Below the pieces are notes generated by a model. That model searched no databases, was not told the origin of the DNA, and worked only from the letters and a program-made list of their open reading frames with translations. 5,229 bases of DNA from JAWOHX01 sp046484975. GTDB lineage: Bacteria > Bacillota > Clostridia > DUPQ01. This document shows positions 1 to 5,229 of the stretch, piece after piece. The DNA lies in NCBI GenBank assembly GCA_046484975.1, contig JAWOHX010000044.1, forward strand, positions 1 to 5,229, written 5' to 3'. Within the stretch, counting starts at the first letter, position 1; every line of letters starts with the position of its first letter. Both the position numbers and the translations under genes were made by a program.

Positions 1-916
1 GCGGCATGACGGCGGCGGAACTGGATGCGGAGAATGCAAGAAGCTGGACCTCACGGATGTGCTTAAGGAATTTCCAGGGGTTTTTCTTTCCCAGGAAGAA
101 AACCAGCAGAAGATAAAAGACCAGCAAAAGCAGCAATCCCAGGATAACCGTGATCACATAGATTCCCATGCCCAACAGGGCATCCAGCCCGATCTTGATG
201 GTAATCTGAGCCAATAACCCGAACACGGCGAAAGGAGCCAGTTTCATTGCCCATTGGACCACCGTCATGCAGACCTCCTGCAGGGATCCCAGCAAATCCA
301 GGATGGGTTTGGCAGCCTTTGGCGCCATGGCAATGAGAGCGATCCCAAGAATCATGGAGAAAATGACAACCTGTAGCATTTGGGATTCCACCATGGCAGA
401 CAGGGGATTTTGGGGAAGCAGGCCGACGATCATGTCAGGAAGTGTCTCCATCTCCGGACTCTCGAGGACCGTTTCCTGCCCGGCAGCGGCATCCAGCATC
501 CCCGGGTCGATGTATGTCCCGGGTTTGATGAGATACGCCACACTAAGGCCGATGATGATGGCGATGGTGGTGGTGACCAGGAAATACACCACCACCCGGG
601 AACCCACTCTCTTCAGCTGGTCCACATCCTCGCTGGCGGCAATGCCCCGGATGACAGAAGCGAAAATGAGGGGGATGACAATCATTTGTATGAGGGTCAG
701 GAACAGGTGTCCCGGCAGGGCCACCCACTCCCCGATGGTGGATGATGCCTTGGATCCCACCAGGCCGGTGTCAGGGGAAAGAAGAATTCCCGTGAGCACA
801 CCCAAAACCATGGCGATGAGGATTTTGACCCAAAGATGGGACCTTACCAGTTTTTCAAGTTTTTTGCTCAGTTTCTTCAGGGACTTCAGATGGATTTTTC
901 CCAAGTTGGTATTCAA
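1..916 (-). CDS. Dicarboxylate/amino-acid:cation symporter (DAACS family), 3'-truncated by window edge
   Basis: Inner-membrane secondary transporter that would import a C4-dicarboxylate or an acidic/neutral amino acid with Na+ or H+ (GltP/DctA/SstT-type family). The first 305 residues are visible; the family usually has about 400-440, so roughly a quarter is missing beyond position 1. A basic N-terminal stretch (residues 7-26) precedes a first membrane helix (about 29-47). The family-typical helix HLFLTLIQMIVIPLIFASVI spans 70-89, and further hydrophobic segments lie at about 107-130, 181-199, 226-240 and 249-276. The serine-rich hairpin motif SASSSAAVMP (296-305) sits at the very edge and is the clearest diagnostic; the later NMDGT-type cation/substrate motif is not in view. 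TTG at 916-914 is chosen as start because GGAGGAGGA lies 8 bases upstream. The nearby ATG at 923-921 is out of frame and stops after three codons. The substrate cannot be assigned from this part. Family assignment is firm. Confidence 0.93.
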   Translation of the reverse strand, partial: MNTNLGKIHLKSLKKLSKKLEKLVRSHLWVKILIAMVLGVLTGILLSPDTGLVGSKASSTIGEWVALPGHLFLTLIQMIVIPLIFASVIRGIAASEDVDQLKRVGSRVVVYFLVTTTIAIIIGLSVAYLIKPGTYIDPGMLDAAAGQETVLESPEMETLPDMIVGLLPQNPLSAMVESQMLQVVIFSMILGIALIAMAPKAAKPILDLLGSLQEVCMTVVQWAMKLAPFAVFGLLAQITIKIGLDALLGMGIYVITVILGLLLLLVFYLLLVFFLGKKNPWKFLKHIREVQLLAFSASSSAAVMP

Positions 917-924
917 GGATCCAT

Positions 925-933
925 TCCTCCTCC
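925..933 (-). promoter_or_regulatory. Strong Shine-Dalgarno deciding the TTG start of the symporter
   Basis: On the minus strand the sequence reads GGAGGAGGA, ending 8 bases before TTG 916-914. This is near-ideal spacing and complementarity to the 16S anti-SD. The only ATG nearby (923-921) is two bases from the SD, is in another frame and is followed at once by a stop, so it cannot be the start. Confidence 0.7.
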
Positions 934-945
934 GTCTTTTTCTCC

Positions 946-975
946 ATTATATAACAAAGATTGATGCAGGGTCGA
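946..975 (-). promoter_or_regulatory. Candidate sigma-70/sigma-A promoter for the symporter gene
   Basis: The minus strand carries an exact TATAAT at 951-946. An 18-base spacer separates it from TCGACC at 975-970, which matches four of six bases of TTGACA. Transcription would begin around 939, giving a short leader that still includes the whole SD at 925-933. The -10 match is perfect, but the -35 is weak and falls inside an inverted repeat, so an activator or repressor may act here. Seen in sequence; activity is inferred. Confidence 0.5.
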
Positions 976-991
976 CCCGGATGGTCCTGCA
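965..991. repeat. Inverted repeat TGCAGG-N15-CCTGCA with inner palindrome, overlapping the symporter -35
   Basis: TGCAGG (965-970) and CCTGCA (986-991) are perfect inverted arms 15 bases apart. A second perfect palindrome, GGGTCGACCC, occupies 969-978 and covers the candidate -35 box. This could be an operator for a regulator of the symporter. As minus-strand RNA it can also fold into a bulged hairpin (6-bp outer and 3-bp inner stem) followed by a mixed, only moderately U-rich stretch, so a weak terminator for the upstream operon is an alternative. The rest of the 109-base gap (917-1025) shows no other clear element. Confidence 0.35.
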
Positions 992-1025
992 CAGGGAACC
1001 TTCATCATTCATCGGTGCATTCCGG

Positions 1026-1667
1026 TCATGTCCGTTCTTTCAACGGCACACAAAGATCCAGCAGGTCCATGGGCTGATCCACAATATGGTCAGGGGTTCC
1101 GGTTTCCAAAAGGTCCCTGTGGTCATAACCCCAGGTGGCGGCCGCAACGGGTACCCCGATTTTCCTGCAGGCCAGGATGTCCCTGATCTCGTCCCCCACA
1201 TAGAGGACATCCTGCCTGCGGCATCCTGTTTTCCGGACCAAACGCCGGATGACCCGGTGTTTTCCGAAAATCGGGGCTTTTCCCTTGATATGGGCAAAGC
1301 AGGAGATGCCATGCATGGACAGGAACCTGCGGATGTTGCCTACACTGTTGGAGGAGACGACGGCCATTAGAATCTTTTGCCCTTCCAGCTTTACCAGGAG
1401 TTCCCGGATCCCCGGGAACATTTCCGCGGATGCGATCAGTTCCCCGAAGATGACCAGGGCCCGGCGCACCAGGCCCGGCAGTTTGAAAAGGGGGACACCG
1501 AAACGCTTGAACCGGGCCTGTATGGAGAGGGTGCTCAGCTTCTCTATTTCCTCCCGGCTGTGCACCGTCATGCCTTTTTCCATGGCAATGCGTCGGTACA
1601 CCTCGTAATGGATGTCCCTGGTGTTTGCCAGGGTGCCGTCAAAATCAAAGATGACAAGCCTAACCAT
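1026..1667 (-). CDS. HAD-superfamily hydrolase, phosphoglycolate-phosphatase-like (subfamily IA type)
   Basis: A 213-residue soluble cytoplasmic protein of typical length for PGP/PpaX-like HAD phosphatases, which remove phosphate from small phospho-metabolites through an aspartyl-phosphate intermediate. All four HAD motifs are visible. Motif I is DFDGT at 8-12, with nucleophile D8 and acid/base D10. Motif II is the serine in VVSSNS (103-108). Motif III is K136 in FGKHRVI. Motif IV is YVGDEIRDI at 156-164, supplying D159, E160 and D163 for Mg2+. A helical cap lies between motifs I and II (about 16-85), as in subfamily IA. The ATG at 1667-1665 has AAAGGA five bases upstream, and both lie inside the 3' end of the DUF368 gene; the genes overlap by 8 bases, implying translational coupling. 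The YVGDE.RDI form occurs in many uncharacterised HAD proteins, so the substrate is open; phosphoglycolate, pyrophosphate and sugar phosphates are all possible. Confidence 0.92.
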   Translation of the reverse strand: MVRLVIFDFDGTLANTRDIHYEVYRRIAMEKGMTVHSREEIEKLSTLSIQARFKRFGVPLFKLPGLVRRALVIFGELIASAEMFPGIRELLVKLEGQKILMAVVSSNSVGNIRRFLSMHGISCFAHIKGKAPIFGKHRVIRRLVRKTGCRRQDVLYVGDEIRDILACRKIGVPVAAATWGYDHRDLLETGTPDHIVDQPMDLLDLCVPLKERT

Positions 1668-2502
1668 TCTTTTCCTTTCCGAGTCTGATGCTCAAAAACG
1701 CCAGCATTGCCCCAATGACAAGAATCAGCCCATGGACAAGATATCCAAGGATCCCGTCGGGAAGCCCGGGCCAGATGCTCACCGCAGATCCAACGAACAG
1801 GCCGATGATGGCGGAATAGGTGATACGCTGGTGTCTTTGCATGAGATAGTGGATGCTCCGGGAAAACACCACCAGCCCCACCAGTGCACCCAGTGCCAAA
1901 ATGACCAGGGGCGGGAAATTGAACTCCTTTATATTCACAATCATCGTGGAGTACATGCCAATGAGCAGCAGTACCATGGAGCCGCTGATTCCCGGGACCA
2001 GTCCTGCGCCGCTGCTTAAAAATCCCGCAAAAAAAAGCATGGCGGCGTTGGCCAGGGTCAGGGTGGTGATGGGGTCAGTGGCCTCCGGACGGGCAAGCCC
2101 CAGCGCGACCACCAGGATGAAGCTTACGGTCAGCGGCACCAGATAGACGGGCTTGAAGGCATTCCCCGTGGCCTTGCGGTAAAGGGAAGGAGTGGTGCCG
2201 ATGATGAGCCCGATGAACAGCATTTTCATTTCCCCGGGATAGATGGTCAGCAGATGGTCGATGAACCGGGCGAAGAACAGGGTGGCCAGAACCATCCCGG
2301 AAAACACGTTGACCAGAAAAAGGAGGTGGCGAAGCTTTTTTTCCTTTCGGTGGAAAATGCCGCCCACGGCATGGATGATGTCGGCGTAGATTCCCGCCAT
2401 GACCGCCACGGTCCCGCTGCTGACCCCAGGCACCAGGCCGGCCAGTCCCATGAAACCACCCAACAGGAACTTTCTGGCGATGTCCCCAATGTTTTGAAGC
2501 AT
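1660..2502 (-). CDS. DUF368 family membrane protein, probable polyprenyl-phosphate (undecaprenyl-phosphate) translocase, PopT-like
   Basis: Polytopic inner-membrane protein of 280 residues. Members of DUF368 have been shown to help return undecaprenyl phosphate, the lipid carrier for cell-wall and surface polysaccharides, from the outer to the inner leaflet; that role is transferred here by family. The hallmark GLAGLVPGVSSGTVAVMAG (residues 19-37) is repeated later as SGAGLVPGISGSMVLLLIG (164-182), an internal duplication typical of the family. Other hydrophobic segments lie at about 60-78, 93-104, 119-136, 198-213, 228-243 and 251-272. ATG 2502-2500 is preferred because AAAGGAT lies 9 bases upstream. 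ATG 2520-2518 and TTG 2526-2524 are in-frame alternatives adding 6 or 8 residues but with weak SDs. The gene follows the dehydrogenase by 79 bases, and its TAG (1662-1660) lies within the first codons of the HAD gene. Family assignment is secure; the exact lipid substrate is inferred. Confidence 0.92.
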   Translation of the reverse strand: MLQNIGDIARKFLLGGFMGLAGLVPGVSSGTVAVMAGIYADIIHAVGGIFHRKEKKLRHLLFLVNVFSGMVLATLFFARFIDHLLTIYPGEMKMLFIGLIIGTTPSLYRKATGNAFKPVYLVPLTVSFILVVALGLARPEATDPITTLTLANAAMLFFAGFLSSGAGLVPGISGSMVLLLIGMYSTMIVNIKEFNFPPLVILALGALVGLVVFSRSIHYLMQRHQRITYSAIIGLFVGSAVSIWPGLPDGILGYLVHGLILVIGAMLAFLSIRLGKEKNG

Positions 2503-2581
2503 CCTCGCAAATCCTTTCATTTTCAAATGAATTTTCCGTATGTGACGGGATGCCGTTCAGTCCATACTCACCCCCATTTAA
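2503..2581 (-). other. Intergenic gap between dehydrogenase and DUF368 genes, no terminator seen
   Basis: Between the dehydrogenase TGA and the chosen DUF368 ATG there is only a weak possible stem (ACGG/CCGT around 2545-2556), with no U-tract after it and no convincing promoter. AAAGGAT at 2517-2511 is the SD for the DUF368 start. Read-through transcription of the two genes is therefore expected. The two alternative in-frame DUF368 starts (2520 and 2526) fall in this gap. Confidence 0.5.
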
Positions 2582-3604
2582 TCAATCAGGGGTCACCATG
2601 ATTTTCCCCTGGCTCAGGAGGGAATGGTCCTGCATGGCTTTTTCCATGTCTTTCAGTGGCACTGTTCCTACGATGAGCTCCCGGACGTTGACCTGACCCG
2701 AGGCGATGAGCTCCAGGGCTTTCTCCTGGGTGTATGGATTGATGAAGGAGGAGGTAATCGTGATTTCCTTTTTGAACAGGTCGAAAGGTCTTAACGGAAT
2801 CATGTCCTGCGGGGCGGCGAGGCCAAAGAGCAGCACGGTGCCCCCTGTCCCCACATATCCGATGGCTTGTTCCATGGTGGCCGGCTGGCCCACGCATTCG
2901 ATGACGGAATCGATGGGATGGAATCCATTTTCCTCCAGTATCTGTCCCACGTTCTCCTTGTGGGGATCGATGCATAAGTCTGCTCCCAGTTTCATCGCCT
3001 TGGCACGTTTTGCCTCCACCGGGTCTGTGACCGCCACCTGGAGAGCTCCCATCAGGCGGGCCAGTTGCAACATGATGAGCCCGATGGTACCGGCACCCAG
3101 GATGAGCACACGGGATCCTGTCCGGATGCCGGAACGTTCCATCCCGTGTAGGCAGCAGGCCACGGGCTCTCCCATGGCGGCCTCCATGTAATCCACATGG
3201 TCGGGTATCTTATGCAGCTGTTTTTCCTTTACCAAGCAGTACTGGGCGAATCCACCGTGGACGGTGGTGCCGTAGCCGATCCGGTTCTCGCAGAAGTGGG
3301 CTCTTCCCTGCTTGCATGCCATGCAGTGTTCGCAACTTTCGTTGGGATTCACGGAGACCCGGTCCCCGGGCATGACACTGACGACCCCCTCCCCTGTCTT
3401 TTCGACCAGGCCGGAGAACTCGTGGCCCAGCACCGTTCCGGGAGGCGTGGGAGCAGCCCCTTCAGCCCCTTTGTATATGTGCAGGTCGGTACCGCAGATT
3501 CCACAGGCCTTGACCTGGACCAGGACATCCCCGTGACCGGGTTCCGGCATGGGGATCTCCTTGATGTTCATGATGTTCTTCCCTTCGAATACTGCGCCTT
3601 TCAT
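2582..3604 (-). CDS. Zinc-dependent medium-chain alcohol/polyol dehydrogenase (sorbitol/threonine/butanediol dehydrogenase-like)
   Basis: Complete 340-residue cytoplasmic oxidoreductase of the MDR superfamily, interconverting an alcohol (polyol, sugar alcohol, hydroxy-amino acid or similar) and a ketone or aldehyde. The N-terminal GroES-like domain holds the catalytic zinc ligands C37 (GICGTD), H61 and E62 (GHE), with E146 (GEP) as a probable further ligand. The structural zinc lobe has C91, C94, C97 and C105 with classic spacing. The Rossmann domain has GAGTIGL at 170-176, and D194 at the end of its second strand favours NAD over NADP. All key residues are intact. ATG at 3604-3602 is preceded by AAGAAGG with 8-base spacing. 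It lies 39 bases after the large upstream gene and 79 before the DUF368 gene, so it is probably cotranscribed with both. Many close families share this architecture, so the substrate cannot be named from motifs. Confidence 0.94.
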   Translation of the reverse strand: MKGAVFEGKNIMNIKEIPMPEPGHGDVLVQVKACGICGTDLHIYKGAEGAAPTPPGTVLGHEFSGLVEKTGEGVVSVMPGDRVSVNPNESCEHCMACKQGRAHFCENRIGYGTTVHGGFAQYCLVKEKQLHKIPDHVDYMEAAMGEPVACCLHGMERSGIRTGSRVLILGAGTIGLIMLQLARLMGALQVAVTDPVEAKRAKAMKLGADLCIDPHKENVGQILEENGFHPIDSVIECVGQPATMEQAIGYVGTGGTVLLFGLAAPQDMIPLRPFDLFKKEITITSSFINPYTQEKALELIASGQVNVRELIVGTVPLKDMEKAMQDHSLLSQGKIMVTPD

Positions 3605-3612
3605 GTATCCAA

Positions 3613-3619
3613 CCTTCTT
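3613..3619 (-). promoter_or_regulatory. Shine-Dalgarno of the dehydrogenase gene
   Basis: Minus-strand AAGAAGG lies 8 bases before ATG 3604-3602. It is only a moderate anti-SD match (GAAGG core). It is notable because its AGAAG can pair with the 3' arm of the hairpin just upstream. Confidence 0.6.
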
Positions 3620-3638
3620 TCCAGAAGCCGATGGCTTC
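3614..3638 (-). promoter_or_regulatory. Two mutually exclusive intercistronic hairpins next to the dehydrogenase SD
   Basis: In minus-strand RNA, GAAGCC (3638-3633) and GGCUUC (3629-3624) form a perfect 6-bp hairpin with a three-base loop, extendable by a G-U pair. The second arm overlaps CUUCU (3627-3623), which can instead pair perfectly with AGAAG (3618-3614) of the SD across a GGAA loop of the GNRA class. Forming one hairpin excludes the other. There is no U-run downstream, so it is not an intrinsic terminator. The stop codon of the upstream gene (3646-3644) is five bases before the first arm, so a terminating ribosome would cover that arm. Pairing is seen in the sequence; any regulatory role is inferred. 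Confidence 0.4.
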
Positions 3639-3643
3639 CAAAA

Positions 3644-5229
3644 TCAATCTGCCCCTGGCCTGCCCGCTTCATTGATGGTGACCAGGATGTGGTCGGTGCG
3701 TCCCGCCTTTTTCTCCATGTCCCCCAGTAGCAGTGCGGACTGCGCGGGCACGCCGAAAGTGCTCTTTTCCCCTGTGTTGAGCCAGATCAGGTAGGGTTTC
3801 CCGGTGATGTCAAAGACGGAGATCCTCCGCACATAGGGCGAGGGCCTCTCCAGTGCCGGAGCAAAGGATCCCATGTATTCCCTGCTTTCCTTATGGGAAA
3901 GCCCCGTCAGGGCCAGTGCGCCGGTGTCCAGGATAACCTGGCCGTGGCTATGGTCTCTGACCTTCAGCTCCAGCTGGGTGCATAGTTCGTCGCAATGGAG
4001 GAAGCCATTGGGGAAATGGCTGTGAAGGATGCCCGTCTGGCGCTTGGCAGGCCGGTATATCCTTATGTTCTGTCCGGTGTCCAGGCTGACCAGGGTCAGC
4101 CTGTTGTCCACATTGACCATACGGGATGCGGTGTCGATGACCTCGTCCGTATCCTTTCTTTTTTCGGCGATGCATACGGTGTCATGGAAACGGTAGGTCC
4201 TTTTCCCTCCGTTGAAGATGTCGTTGGGGATTTTCAGCAGTATCCCCTTTACATGCCTCACATATTTCCTGTGGATGGTGGTGGCGAACTGGTAGACCAC
4301 CACGGTGGCATCGTCGGGTAAAGCCAGGAAGAAGTTGTGGATTCTGGCCACCTCCTCCTGTTCAGGGCTTCCTTCCATCAGGTTCCCCGTCACAGCCACG
4401 GAGCTCCCGAAGGTCATGAAGCCCTTCTCAAAAAGCCCGGTGGCGTGGGTAAGTTTCTCCCGTGTGTTCCTCTGACCCATCCCGATGATGTCCCCGCACA
4501 GGTTCTGTTTCCACTCCGCAAGGTTGCTTCCATCCAGGGGGAGGCACAGGCCCTGGGGTGGTTCCCCCGCAAGCCAGGTGAAGGAGGCCAGGGACCTTTT
4601 CCCTCTGACATAGGTGGACCCGTGGAAGCTGCCATGCCATGTGAAACGGTCGGTATATGTTCCACGGACGATTTCCAACCCGTCAACCACCTTTGCATAA
4701 TGGACAGCCAGGGACAGGGAGACCGCCCGGTCGGATTCCAGCCGGTGGTAATACAGCGGAGAAATCCCCGGGAGGTCCGAGGCACGTTGGGAAAGGAAGC
4801 TTCCGTCCTTGTTGGCGTCGAACTCTGTCCTCACCTGCTTTATCCATTCCAGAAGCAGATGCTTCGCGCGACCGTCCTTTTCCATGTCGCACATCATCAG
4901 CAGCACAGGCACCAGGTAGTCCTGGCAGTAGCAGTAGCGTACCCGGGTGTCACCGCCGATGCGCACCAGCCGGCCGTCCGGGAAGATGCACTGGCGCACC
5001 AGTTGCCACAGGTGTTTTGCGTTGTGGTGTACATATCCCGGGACGGGAATGCCCAGTGACTTCAGGAGAAGGTGGATCATGGCCACATTGGACAGGCAGA
5101 TGACCATGTAGCCCACGTTCATATAGTTGTGATGGTGAAGGGCGAAGCCGTCCAGGAAGTTGGATCCTATATGTCGGTCGGCGACGGTTTTGCCGTAATA
5201 TGCAGTCTGGTCGTTTCTGTCGGCATCCA
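3644..5229 (-). CDS. Large protein of unrecognised family, 5'-truncated; possible (alpha/alpha)-toroid plus beta-sandwich, lyase-like architecture
   Basis: The reading frame is open from the window edge (first whole codon 5227-5225) to TGA 3646-3644, showing 527 residues; the start is outside. An ATG at 5122 is internal: the 35 codons before it are open and protein-like, and no SD precedes it. I do not recognise the family with confidence. Residues 1-180 look helical, with FALHHHNYMNVGYM (28-41) and PDGRLVRIGGDTRVRYCYCQ (83-102), then DANKDGSF (137-144) and YYHRLESDR (159-167). From about 190 onward it is strand-rich: FHGSTYVRGKRSLASFTWLA (201-220), MVNVDNRLTLV (370-380) and a C-terminal segment with ISVFDITGKPYLIWLNTGE (469-487). 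Helical toroid followed by beta-sandwich, with a His/Asn/Tyr-rich early motif, resembles polysaccharide lyases of the heparinase/chondroitinase fold; this is only a fold-level impression. No membrane anchor is evident in the visible part, and a signal peptide cannot be judged. It ends 39 bases before the dehydrogenase, suggesting one operon. Confidence 0.85.
   Translation of the reverse strand, partial: DADRNDQTAYYGKTVADRHIGSNFLDGFALHHHNYMNVGYMVICLSNVAMIHLLLKSLGIPVPGYVHHNAKHLWQLVRQCIFPDGRLVRIGGDTRVRYCYCQDYLVPVLLMMCDMEKDGRAKHLLLEWIKQVRTEFDANKDGSFLSQRASDLPGISPLYYHRLESDRAVSLSLAVHYAKVVDGLEIVRGTYTDRFTWHGSFHGSTYVRGKRSLASFTWLAGEPPQGLCLPLDGSNLAEWKQNLCGDIIGMGQRNTREKLTHATGLFEKGFMTFGSSVAVTGNLMEGSPEQEEVARIHNFFLALPDDATVVVYQFATTIHRKYVRHVKGILLKIPNDIFNGGKRTYRFHDTVCIAEKRKDTDEVIDTASRMVNVDNRLTLVSLDTGQNIRIYRPAKRQTGILHSHFPNGFLHCDELCTQLELKVRDHSHGQVILDTGALALTGLSHKESREYMGSFAPALERPSPYVRRISVFDITGKPYLIWLNTGEKSTFGVPAQSALLLGDMEKKAGRTDHILVTINEAGRPGAD

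Noticed and set aside
855..947. 30-codon minus-strand ORF (MEKKTEEEW...) overlapping the symporter start in another frame
   Set aside because: Its ATG overlaps the TATAAT box, so it would not be in the transcript from that promoter. It has no SD, and the region is fully explained by the symporter N-terminus.
952..991. Intrinsic terminator after the HAD gene
   Set aside because: The hairpin is bulged with a modest stem, and the following bases (TCAATCTTTGTT) are not a proper U-tract. It also overlaps a better promoter candidate, so it is recorded only as an inverted repeat.
267..1370. 367-codon plus-strand open frame
   Set aside because: It runs antisense across the symporter, the intergenic gap and the HAD gene, which have clear family motifs. 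Its translation is low-complexity and matches nothing; it is a shadow of G+C-rich codon usage.
3624..3638. Intrinsic terminator between the large gene and the dehydrogenase
   Set aside because: The 6-bp stem is perfect, but purine-rich sequence including the SD follows it, not a U-run. It cannot end transcription by the standard mechanism.
4337..5059. 240-codon plus-strand open frame
   Set aside because: It is antisense to the large 3644-5229 gene, with a His/Pro/Gly-rich translation lacking recognisable motifs or a good SD.
5120..5122. ATG 5122-5120 as the start of the large protein
   Set aside because: The frame stays open for 35 more codons to the window edge with protein-like composition (TAYYGKTVADRHIGSNFLDG), and no SD precedes this ATG. 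The gene is 5'-truncated rather than complete.

Overview
This 5.2-kb window is bacterial chromosomal DNA with every convincing gene on the minus strand. It is therefore best read from high to low coordinates. G+C is moderately high (about 55% by eye). Strong Shine-Dalgarno (SD) sequences such as GGAGGAGG, a likely TTG start and tight gene spacing would suit a Gram-positive, Firmicutes-like bacterium. The sequence alone does not fix the taxon. There are no rRNA or tRNA genes, mobile elements, CRISPR arrays or phage genes in view.

Layout in transcription order: (1) 5229-3644, the C-terminal 527 residues of a large unrecognised protein whose start lies outside the window; (2) 3604-2582, a complete zinc- and probably NAD-dependent medium-chain alcohol/polyol dehydrogenase; (3) 2502-1660, a DUF368 membrane protein, the family that includes polyprenyl-phosphate (undecaprenyl-phosphate) translocases; (4) 1667-1026, a HAD-superfamily phosphatase whose start codon overlaps the end of the DUF368 gene by 8 bases; (5) 916-1, the first 305 residues of a dicarboxylate/amino-acid:cation symporter (DAACS family), cut by the window edge.

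Genes 1-4 have short or negative gaps (39, about 79 and -8 bases) and no convincing terminator between them, so they are probably one transcription unit. The symporter is separated by 109 bases and has its own candidate promoter (exact TATAAT -10 box), overlapped by an inverted repeat. It can therefore be expressed independently.

Functionally the set looks like accessory metabolism: a possible carbohydrate-active protein with a polyol/alcohol dehydrogenase, a lipid-carrier recycling protein coupled to a phosphatase, and an organic-acid or amino-acid importer. None of these links is proven by the sequence. The main open questions are the identity of the large first protein, the DUF368-HAD coupling, and two mutually exclusive RNA hairpins next to the dehydrogenase SD.
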